Source: Suilimivivens sp963650485
GTDB lineage: Bacteria > Bacillota > Clostridia > Lachnospirales > Lachnospiraceae
Direction of reading: 5' to 3'
Assembly: GCA_963650485.1 (NCBI GenBank)
Contig: CAVJLN010000010.1
Location: 1-64,000, forward strand
DNA: 64,000 bases
Part shown: positions 42,547 to 49,569 of the stretch, one piece after another
Layout of the letters: each line of letters starts with the position of its first letter
How positions within the stretch are numbered: position 1 is the first letter of the stretch
Program-made: the position numbers and the translations under genes
Notes under the pieces: generated by a model
Told to the model about the DNA's origin: nothing
The model's input: only the letters and a program-made list of their open reading frames with translations
Database searches by the model: none

Positions 42547-43697
42547 CCCTCAAGCCTCTCCTTTGCCTCCCGGATCACGCCGGTTATATAACAGAGCTGT
42601 TCCTCCGTCATGTCCTGTTCCTTAATTTCTGCATAAAAATCCTGAAACAGAGATCCTGCGTCCCTTTTCCTTAAAATGCCATTTCCTGCCACAGAACCCA
42701 GGTCAAACTCCATCTGGATTTCCTCTCTGTCAGCCCGGACAATCTGCATCGCATTCGGATAGACACTCCGCAGTGTTTCCATCGGATCAATCAGCTCCCC
42801 TTCATCGGTAAGACATGCCTGCACATAGTCAAGGGACTTTTCTCCCTCTTCTCTTCCTTGCTTTAAAAGCTCCTGCAGCGTTCCTTTGATCTTACGCATA
42901 TCATGCAATGGCGCAAGCGGCAGCTCCTCTACCTTCTTAAGTCCCGCATCATCCATGGTAACAAGAAGCATTCCCTTCGTGCTTCCTGCTTCGCCAAACG
43001 AATATTTTAGCGGTGCTCCCGCATAATAAATGGGGTGCTGCCCAATCTGCTGTTTCTTATGAATGTGACCCAGTGCCACATAATCAAACCCCTCAAATAC
43101 GGAGGCATCCACGTTATCAAGACTCCCTACATGAATCGTGGATTCACTGTCCGACAGCTCCGGCTCCCTTCCGCTGTCCGTCACAAAATAATGGGTCACA
43201 AGAATCCGGTTCTTCTTTCCGTCCGCTGCCTGCTCCTTCTCCTTTTCCCAATAACCCGAAAGCAGCTTCCGGACGGCTTCCTCACTGGTACTGCACTGCA
43301 CCTGGGACGGCTTGCAGAAGGGAAGCAGGACAATTTCGGCATTCGGAAGACGCACCGTTTTAAGCTCCTCCTTTGGCACACCGGAAATAAACAGTCCCTG
43401 CGCCTGCAATACATTTTCAAGAAAAGAAACCCTCTCCTGCGAATCATGGTTTCCTGCAATCATGATCATTTTGATCCGATGCTCCAGAGCCTTTGTCAGA
43501 AAATGATCAAAAACAGCTACTGCGTCGGCAGGGGGAATCGACCGGTCATAAAGATCACCGGCAATCAGAATCGCTTCTACCTTCTGTGCAATCGCTGTCT
43601 GTAAAATCTGTTCCAAAATATGCTTCTGATCCTCGAGCATGGAAAATTCATTCACGATCTTTCCAATATGAAGATCCGCTACATGTAACAATTTCAT
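42543..43697 (-). CDS. sbcD: Exonuclease subunit SbcD
   Basis: The 384-residue Mre11-type nuclease has the calcineurin-like phosphoesterase motifs DLHIG (Asp8, His10), GDLYDR, GNHDS and ALGHIHKKQQ that hold two metal ions. The cap and SbcC-binding region follow. I chose ATG 43697 because an AGGAG stands 7 bases before it and the metal motif would otherwise lie unusually far from the N terminus. It forms a translationally coupled pair with sbcC and follows the PHP gene by 13 bases. Confidence 0.96.
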   Translation of the reverse strand: MKLLHVADLHIGKIVNEFSMLEDQKHILEQILQTAIAQKVEAILIAGDLYDRSIPPADAVAVFDHFLTKALEHRIKMIMIAGNHDSQERVSFLENVLQAQGLFISGVPKEELKTVRLPNAEIVLLPFCKPSQVQCSTSEEAVRKLLSGYWEKEKEQAADGKKNRILVTHYFVTDSGREPELSDSESTIHVGSLDNVDASVFEGFDYVALGHIHKKQQIGQHPIYYAGAPLKYSFGEAGSTKGMLLVTMDDAGLKKVEELPLAPLHDMRKIKGTLQELLKQGREEGEKSLDYVQACLTDEGELIDPMETLRSVYPNAMQIVRADREEIQMEFDLGSVAGNGILRKRDAGSLFQDFYAEIKEQDMTEEQLCYITGVIREAKERLEG

Positions 43698-43710
43698 CCT
43701 CCTGCTCCTG

Positions 43711-44469
43711 TCAGTCGTCAATCCGGTTGCCAAAACGGTCAAACCAGTGATCTCCGTTCGTCAGTACATAATCCTCTTTTCGTCCACGAATACGTTCCGC
43801 ATAATCCTGCCCCGATGCCAGCGGTGTCTGAAACGCAACGCCGCCTCCCAGCATTAAAGTGCTGTGTACATCAGAGCCGGCACTCATCGGAAGGTCATGT
43901 TCCCTGGCATAGGCAATCGCTCTTTCATCAAACCGCGGATCATTGTGGGAGGTGCTTAAATGACTGGAATGCGTTGCATTGATGCCCTCCACACCATCCA
44001 CCAGCTCCGGGAAAAGCCGGACCTCCGGGATATAAGCTTCCTCCCGGAAAGGATGTGCATGCATCACCAGTCCGCCATGCTCCCGCACCAGCTGTAGCTG
44101 CTCCGCAATCGTGGCATCCTTAATTTCCGGATGGGTCAGAAGCCACTCTTCATCTACTCCGTAAACCAGGAACTCCGTTCCCTGATAACAGGACTCGTAT
44201 CCAAAAAACACGGAAAGTCCCATTTGGTCTCCATACGCTTTCGCCGTATAGAAGGCTGCACAGAATCCATGCACCCATTCCTCCCAGGGCAGAGACCGGT
44301 CCACACTGGTATTGCCGTACCATGCGTGATTCGTAACAAAAATTCCTGCATATCCATAGTCCTTCGCTGCCTGTACCATCTCCTGCGCCGAGTTTCTTGC
44401 ACAGGCACTGCCCTCCTTGGTATGCAGATGCGTTTCATATAAATACGGGTATTTCTCTTTGATTTTCAT
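43711..44469 (-). CDS. PHP-domain phosphoesterase
   Basis: The 252-residue protein has the metal-binding motifs of the polymerase and histidinol phosphatase (PHP) superfamily: THLHT (His14, His16), NHAWYG, GYES, MHAHPFRE and AGSDVHS. Its place immediately upstream of sbcD-sbcC suggests a nucleic-acid or nucleotide phosphoesterase role linked to DNA repair, but histidinol phosphatase-like activity on small substrates is equally possible. It has AAAGG upstream of the start. Confidence 0.85.
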   Translation of the reverse strand: MKIKEKYPYLYETHLHTKEGSACARNSAQEMVQAAKDYGYAGIFVTNHAWYGNTSVDRSLPWEEWVHGFCAAFYTAKAYGDQMGLSVFFGYESCYQGTEFLVYGVDEEWLLTHPEIKDATIAEQLQLVREHGGLVMHAHPFREEAYIPEVRLFPELVDGVEGINATHSSHLSTSHNDPRFDERAIAYAREHDLPMSAGSDVHSTLMLGGGVAFQTPLASGQDYAERIRGRKEDYVLTNGDHWFDRFGNRIDD

Positions 44470-44710
44470 CTCTTTAATTCCTTTACCTGCTGTTCTTTAT
44501 CTAACGATTTTCTTTTGCTCATTATCGGCATTATGTAAACCATCCAAGATCGCTTTGATTGACTTACCCTTATAGTTTACCTGTTTCGATGTCCTATGAC
44601 AAGTTCTTTTCATACTTCCGGATGGTTCGTTACTGTTCACTCCTGAATCATATTCTTACGCAGCCTGAAAACAAGTGTCTGGCTGCTGTGTAACCTGTAA
44701 CAAATGCTCC
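44470..44710. other. Intergenic region with an inverted-repeat element
   Basis: No gene is seen. The stem formed by GTAAACCATCC-AAG (44535-44548) and CTTCCGGATGGTTCGTTAC (44615-44633) encloses about 65 bases. A GTTACTGTTCA motif follows the right arm. Nearer sigF lies CAGCCTGAAAACAAGTGTCTGGCTG (44661-44685), which has partial similarity to the palindromic elements at 1664 and 18815. No strong terminator for sigF was found. Confidence 0.6.
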
Positions 44711-45430
44711 TCATGTCATTCTCTCCCGGAGCCGCAGCAGAATCTTCTTCTCCATCCGGCTCACCTGTACCTGACTGATTCCCAGCTCCTTTGCCACGAC
44801 CGTCTGAGTTTTGCTCTGGAAATACCGCATACGGATGAGCTTTTCTTCCGTCTCATCGAGATCCTTCAAAATCTGCCGTACCATCAGCCGGTTCATAATC
44901 TGCTCTTCCGTTTCCTCCCCGTGGGATTTGAGCTGATCCACCAGCAGAATCTCCCTGCCATCCTTTCCGTAAACAGACCGGTAGATGGAATCCACCTGAT
45001 GATTGGCATCCATGGCCGTCACCACCTCTTCCACGGTAAGTCCGGCGGCCTGCGCCACTTCGTTTAATGCCGGTTCCCCATTCTTCTCCTTTAGGAGCTT
45101 TTCCCTTGCCGCAAAAACACGGACTCCGTTCTCCTTGATGCTGCGGCTGACCTTTACCATCCCGTCATCCCTTAAAAACCGCTTGATTTCACCGGCAATC
45201 AACGGAACCGCATAGGTCGAAAACTTCACTTCAAAATGTGTATCAAATTTATCAATGGACTTCATCAGTCCGATCGTTCCGATCTGAAACAGATCCTCCG
45301 CTTCAATTCCTCTTCCTGCAAACCGCTTCACAATATGATGAACCAGTCCCAGGTTCTGCTCAATCAGTACCTTACGTGCTTCCTTTTCTCCCGCCTGTGC
45401 GCGTTCAATCAGTACTGCATTATCAACCAT
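44711..45430 (-). CDS. sigF: Sporulation sigma factor F
   Basis: The 239-residue sigma-70 family factor directs early forespore transcription. Region 2 contains EDLFQIGTIGLMKSIDKFD and FSTYAVPLIAGEIKRFLRDDG; region 3 and region 4 (RYFQSKTQTVVAKELGISQVQVSRMEKKIL) follow. Its place directly after spoIIAA and spoIIAB identifies it as sigma F rather than sigma G. It starts 3 bases after the spoIIAB stop, so both are coupled. Confidence 0.96.
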   Translation of the reverse strand: MVDNAVLIERAQAGEKEARKVLIEQNLGLVHHIVKRFAGRGIEAEDLFQIGTIGLMKSIDKFDTHFEVKFSTYAVPLIAGEIKRFLRDDGMVKVSRSIKENGVRVFAAREKLLKEKNGEPALNEVAQAAGLTVEEVVTAMDANHQVDSIYRSVYGKDGREILLVDQLKSHGEETEEQIMNRLMVRQILKDLDETEEKLIRMRYFQSKTQTVVAKELGISQVQVSRMEKKILLRLRERMT

Positions 45431-45433
45431 GGG

Positions 45434-45973
45434 CTACTCCTCTTGTGCAATCCATGATGTTGTTCCCAGCTTCTTTTTCATATGTACCGTGGTGCCCTGC
45501 CCGACCACCGATTCCACCTCCAGATCATCCATAAACGCCTCCATAAAGGAAAAGCCCATTCCCGACCGGTCCAGATCCGGCTTCGTCGTATAAAGCGGCT
45601 CCATCGCCTGCTCAACATTCGCAATTCCGCAGCCCTCATCCCGGATCACCAGATCTAATACATCTCCCTCAATTCTTCCATGCAGGATAACCTGTGGCAT
45701 GACTGCAAACCCGTCTGCAATTCTTTCTGCCAGAAGCTCTTCCTCTTCCACTCCATAAATTTCATATCCATGGATGATCGCATTCGTAACTGCCTCGGAA
45801 ACCGCCGTCTTAATGTCTGAAAGCTCTTCCAGCGTCGGATTTAAGGCACTCACAAAAGCTGCAACCGCCACTCTTGCAAAGGCCTCATTCTCAGACCTTG
45901 CATCAAACCGCAGAATCATCTCATTTTTCACCATCTTTTTTGTTTCCTTACCTGTGTTCCTTTTCGTATCCAT
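45434..45973 (-). CDS. spoIIAB: Anti-sigma F factor SpoIIAB
   Basis: The GHKL-type serine kinase holds sigma F inactive and phosphorylates SpoIIAA. Its ATP site is visible in DIKTAVSEAVTNAIIHGYE, DEGCGIANVEQAMEPLYTT and GMGFSFMEAFMD. The start MDTKRNTG (45973) has AGAGG 5 bases ahead and gives 179 residues. SpoIIAB proteins usually have about 145 residues starting like MVKNEMILRFDARSENEAFAR, and an ATG for that form occurs about 14 codons later with a weaker site, so a shorter product is possible. Confidence 0.94.
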   Translation of the reverse strand: MDTKRNTGKETKKMVKNEMILRFDARSENEAFARVAVAAFVSALNPTLEELSDIKTAVSEAVTNAIIHGYEIYGVEEEELLAERIADGFAVMPQVILHGRIEGDVLDLVIRDEGCGIANVEQAMEPLYTTKPDLDRSGMGFSFMEAFMDDLEVESVVGQGTTVHMKKKLGTTSWIAQEE

Positions 45974-45983
45974 GTCCACCTCT

Positions 45984-46292
45984 CTACTCCATAATCTCAA
46001 TAATTTTATGTAAACCACATATCATCAGACTTTTCTTTATCCGCGTATCCGTATTAATCACGAACACCTTTCCGCCAAAATAAGAGATTTTCTTGTATCT
46101 TCCAATGATAATTCCGATCCCGGAGCTGTCCATAAACTTCGTGTCTTCAAAATCAAAGACCACATTCCCCACCCCGGACTGCATGATATAATCATCTGCA
46201 ATTTTACTTATGTAAACTGATTTGTGATGATCGATTTCCTCCGGCATTCTCACCATGAGGTAATTCTCTATCACCTGAAAGTCATCCTTCAT
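45984..46292 (-). CDS. spoIIAA: Anti-anti-sigma factor SpoIIAA
   Basis: The 102-residue STAS-domain protein releases sigma F by binding SpoIIAB when unphosphorylated. The phosphorylation site is the MDSSGIG motif (Ser56-Ser57, the second serine matching Ser58 of Bacillus). AAAGGGG lies 8 bases before the ATG. It is the first gene of the operon. A long inverted-repeat element occupies the region directly upstream; I could not identify a convincing sigma-H promoter. Confidence 0.95.
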   Translation of the reverse strand: MKDDFQVIENYLMVRMPEEIDHHKSVYISKIADDYIMQSGVGNVVFDFEDTKFMDSSGIGIIIGRYKKISYFGGKVFVINTDTRIKKSLMICGLHKIIEIME

Positions 46293-46337
46293 ATTTCTTC
46301 CCCTTTCTTTTTATTCTTAAATTCACATTATATATCT

Positions 46338-46553
46338 GGTGCATCACACCTTTGTGACGGAGCTTACGAAGGGACTAAGAAGTTCCTCTGTTTTGTTCAG
46401 CATCAGCAAGAATGGGACACGGATGTTCCATTCAGGTACAATCGAGCCCGGATGGCTCGTTGGACCGTTTGCGTCATATTGCAATAACTTATCCAAAACA
46501 GACAGAACTTCTTAGTTCCGTAGATCAGCTCCGGAATAAAGGTGTTATGCACC
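46338..46553. repeat. Long inverted-repeat element upstream of spoIIAA
   Basis: Arms of about 58-60 bases (46338-46395 and 46494-46553) are roughly 80 percent complementary; both carry GGTGCAT-ACACCTTT, CGGAGCT and ACTAAGAAGTTC. The 98-base interior holds a perfect 10-bp stem-loop with a CGGA tetraloop (46410-46433) and a CGAGCC-GGCTCG hairpin (46443-46459). No coding frame fits. With its flanks it accounts for the whole 46293-46565 stretch. Confidence 0.88.
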
Positions 46554-46565
46554 AAATTAAAAGAC

Positions 46566-46600
46566 AGAAAAAGAGAACAAACTCCCGTCTGTTCTCTTTC
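46566..46600 (-). terminator. Terminator of the valS-folC-TPR transcription unit
   Basis: On the minus strand AAAGAGAACA and TTGTTCTCTTT pair around a short loop and are followed by TTTTTCTG. It lies about 45 bases past the stop of the zinc-ribbon/TPR gene. Confidence 0.85.
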
Positions 46601-46645
46601 GTAAAATTCTCTCTATTCTTCTATATAGCTATAGCAGCCCAATCA

Positions 46646-48067
46646 CTACTCTGCATTATTAATCTCTGCCAGATATGTCTCCGCCCGGCTTGCCCTCTCG
46701 GTATCCGGGAAGTTATCAATGACCTGTGCATAGACTTCCTTCGCTTTATCCTCCTGATTATTTCGTCTGTAGGAATTCCCAAGATAGAACAGGGCCTCGC
46801 CGTTCGTATTGTCATAACGGTATGCACGCTCCAGATCCGGAATTGCTGCCTCATAGTCCTCTGCCCGGTAATTGTCGTAGCCACGGTTATAATAAAATGT
46901 GGCTAGCTGGGAACCTGTTGCCGTCATCAGATCCTCATATAAGGTCTTGAACGAATCGGTCTTATACTTTTCGAAATCCTCACTCTGCTCTTCGGTTTCC
47001 AAAGCCTCCATGTAGGTGGCAATACCTTCAATATCCGTATTGTCCTTCAGATAGACATCGACCGCCATCATCAGTGCATCCGAAGCCCGCAGTGTTCCAT
47101 CCGTTCCTTCATAAGAACCAAGCTCCTGCTGCAGCTTCGTATTGTCCTCGGTCAGTTTCGTTACCTGCTGCTCAAGCTCGTCTATCGTAGCAGTCTTTGC
47201 ATCCGACTGTTCGCTGACGGTACGCAGCTCGTCATTGATGTTGGCCTTCACACTCTGGATCCGTGCCGGCAGAATTAAGCATAACGCAATTGCGACACCG
47301 ATCACCACACCGATCCCTAAATTCAACAGGGAAGAAACTCCCTTGTTTTCTTTCATCTTCACCGGCTGGATAATCGTTTCATTCCCGCTCTGGTAACGAA
47401 CCACTCCATTCGAAGCAACCTTCTTCTGGATGTTCTTCGCTCCCTCTTCCGGTGCCAGCATCCGATCCACTTCCTGCATGTATCGGAGTGTCATCGTATT
47501 GTTCGTATCAATCTGGGCGCATTTCAAAAGCTCCTTATGCGCTTTCTCCCATTCCTCTGCATCAATATAAAGCAGAGAAAGCAGCTGATGTGCACGGAGA
47601 TACTTCGGATTGACCGAAAGAATCTTCTTAAGCTGGATAATCGCCAGATCCTTACTGTCCTGATAACAGTATACTAATGACTGGTTGTATTTCTTCAATG
47701 TCTGATTGAACCCGTCAAGTCTTGCCTGGTTCGTCTGTAACAGATTAATATAATCATCTGCAATATTCTTGTTCGGCCGGAGATTCTTGCTGATGACCCA
47801 CTGGCCTAACGCCTCAACCACCTCACCGATTTCAAAATAGATCAGTCCCAGTAAATTCCGGGCATCGATATTATTCTTATTAAATTTCAAACTCTGCCGC
47901 AAGCTGTTCATAGCTCCGGATAAATCCCGGACGGCTGCTTTCTCAAGACCATCATTGTAAAAGCGGTTCGACATGAACATGATCCGCTTATATAAGCCTA
48001 CATCTGCGCCACATCCGGTACAAAAATCCTTCTCTGACAAACGGCATCCACAACGATAACAAATCAT
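46646..48067 (-). CDS. Zinc-ribbon, TPR and single-membrane-span protein
   Basis: I do not know a name for this 473-residue protein. It starts with a zinc ribbon (MICYRCGCRL, Cys3, 6, 16 and 19), followed by a first TPR array (about 40-200), one membrane segment (about 247-267), a coiled coil (about 275-320) and a second TPR pair near the C terminus (YYNRGYDNYRAEDYEAAIPDLERAYRYD and EALFYLGNSYRRNNQEDKAKEVY). The membrane segment separates the two repeat arrays, so one lies inside and one outside the cell. It follows folC and a 48-residue protein and ends at a terminator. Confidence 0.82.
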   Translation of the reverse strand: MICYRCGCRLSEKDFCTGCGADVGLYKRIMFMSNRFYNDGLEKAAVRDLSGAMNSLRQSLKFNKNNIDARNLLGLIYFEIGEVVEALGQWVISKNLRPNKNIADDYINLLQTNQARLDGFNQTLKKYNQSLVYCYQDSKDLAIIQLKKILSVNPKYLRAHQLLSLLYIDAEEWEKAHKELLKCAQIDTNNTMTLRYMQEVDRMLAPEEGAKNIQKKVASNGVVRYQSGNETIIQPVKMKENKGVSSLLNLGIGVVIGVAIALCLILPARIQSVKANINDELRTVSEQSDAKTATIDELEQQVTKLTEDNTKLQQELGSYEGTDGTLRASDALMMAVDVYLKDNTDIEGIATYMEALETEEQSEDFEKYKTDSFKTLYEDLMTATGSQLATFYYNRGYDNYRAEDYEAAIPDLERAYRYDNTNGEALFYLGNSYRRNNQEDKAKEVYAQVIDNFPDTERASRAETYLAEINNAE

Positions 48068-48077
48068 GCCGCTTCTC

Positions 48078-48224
48078 CTATTCCTCTGAAGGCTTCATTT
48101 TATCAATCATCTTAATCAAAATATCTGCCATATCTGTTAAATCCTGATTAAATATGGCATCTTCTGCATCCTCAACCTCAAGGCTCGGATGGAATTTCTT
48201 TAATTCCTCTTCAAAATTAATCAT
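48078..48224 (-). CDS. 48-residue acidic microprotein between folC and the TPR gene
   Basis: ATG 48224 overlaps the last codons of folC by 8 bases, has AAGGAG 8 bases ahead and ends 10 bases before the start of the zinc-ribbon/TPR gene. The product (MINFEEELKKFHPSLEVEDAE at the start, ending DKMKPSEE) is acidic, probably two helices, without cysteine or membrane segment. Tight spacing on both sides and a good ribosome binding site argue that it is translated. Function unknown. Confidence 0.72.
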   Translation of the reverse strand: MINFEEELKKFHPSLEVEDAEDAIFNQDLTDMADILIKMIDKMKPSEE

Positions 48225-49527
48225 CCGGTGTTCTCCTTATTAAGGTCTTTATCTGACCTACCAAATACAATGACCCGGCAATATAAATTGTATCTGCTTC
48301 TTTCTGTATGGATTGTATATAGTGAAATGCTTCTTCTGCGCTTTCATGAAAGCTGCAATCGGCAGTTTTATATTGTGCCCAGGCAACCTTAAGTTTATCA
48401 ATAGAAGCACTTCTGTCCGATGCAAGCACCGTGACCGCAATATGGGAAAAAAGATCGGATGCGGCAATTGCGCCAATCATCTTATCATACTGCTTGTCCG
48501 CAACAACGCCGAACAATAACAGCCGCTTCCCTTTCCCATGCTCTTCCTTCTCTGATGCCGAAACAGACTGAAGAAATGCTTCGATTCCGTCTTCGTTATG
48601 CGCCCCGTCCAAAAAAACATGGGGAAGGATCTCTTCCATCCGCCCCGGCCAGAACGCGTCATATAATCCCTTCCGGATTGCCTCATCGTCAATCCGTTCT
48701 TCCTTTAACGAACGTGCCGCAGCCAATGCCACAGAGGCGTTCTCCGTCTGATAAGCTGCCGTCGTCTGAAGGATCAGGTTATCATATCTATAATACCCAT
48801 TACCGAAAGAAAAATCAATGCTTTTCTTTCGCATAATCGGACGCCCGATCTGACTTTTTTTGACAGCAATGGCAGGCGTTTCTCGTGCCGCTGCCGTCTG
48901 CTCGATCACCCGGCTCGTTTCTTCCCGCTTATCCAGATAAACAACCGGTGTTCCGGGCTTAATAATTCCTGCCTTTTCCCCTGCAATTTCCACAAGGGTA
49001 TTCCCAAGATACTGCATGTGGTCAAATCCGATTTCCGTAATCACACAAAGCTTTGGCTTCGCGATACAGTTCGTTGCATCCAGCCTGCCGCCAAGTCCGG
49101 TTTCCAGAATGATATAGTCCGGTTCCTTTTCCTTAAAATAACACATTGCCATCAGAAACAAAAACTCAAAAAAGGAAGGATGCTTCTCCTTCTGCCTGTC
49201 ACTTACTTCCCTGACAAGCTCGAATACATTTACAAACGCTTCTTCCGGGATCATTTCTGCATCATACTGAATGCGCTCCCGCATGGTTTCAAGGTGCGGA
49301 GAAATGAACATTCCCACATGAAAGCCTGCCGCGCGCAGGATGGACTGCAAGTAGGCACAAACGGAACCCTTTCCGTTTGTGCCTGCTACGTGAATGATTT
49401 TACTTTCTATTCTGCTTCCTGTAAGCTGCCCTAACATTTCCTTTGTATCTGCCAGCGTATGCTTGCCGGCAAACTTCGGAATGTTAAGAATATACTCACA
49501 GGCCTCTTCATAGGTTACCTGTCCCAT
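48217..49527 (-). CDS. folC: Folylpolyglutamate synthase/dihydrofolate synthase
   Basis: The 436-residue Mur-ligase family enzyme adds glutamate to folates, and perhaps to dihydropteroate. The ATP loop HVAGTNGKGSV (46-56) and ISPHLETMRERIQ (about 75-87) are typical, as are GLGGRLDATN near 145 and the C-terminal LDGAHNEDGI near 308. AGGAGCT precedes the ATG. It follows valS by 42 bases, the common Firmicutes order valS-folC. Confidence 0.96.
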   Translation of the reverse strand: MGQVTYEEACEYILNIPKFAGKHTLADTKEMLGQLTGSRIESKIIHVAGTNGKGSVCAYLQSILRAAGFHVGMFISPHLETMRERIQYDAEMIPEEAFVNVFELVREVSDRQKEKHPSFFEFLFLMAMCYFKEKEPDYIILETGLGGRLDATNCIAKPKLCVITEIGFDHMQYLGNTLVEIAGEKAGIIKPGTPVVYLDKREETSRVIEQTAAARETPAIAVKKSQIGRPIMRKKSIDFSFGNGYYRYDNLILQTTAAYQTENASVALAAARSLKEERIDDEAIRKGLYDAFWPGRMEEILPHVFLDGAHNEDGIEAFLQSVSASEKEEHGKGKRLLLFGVVADKQYDKMIGAIAASDLFSHIAVTVLASDRSASIDKLKVAWAQYKTADCSFHESAEEAFHYIQSIQKEADTIYIAGSLYLVGQIKTLIRRTPDD

Positions 49528-49569
49528 AGCTCCTGCCTGATGCTTACTGTTTATTCGTTCCTACAACGC

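Noticed and set aside
45434..46018. SpoIIAB starting at 46018
   Set aside because: The N-terminal extension does not resemble SpoIIAB and lacks a ribosome binding site; shorter starts are better supported.
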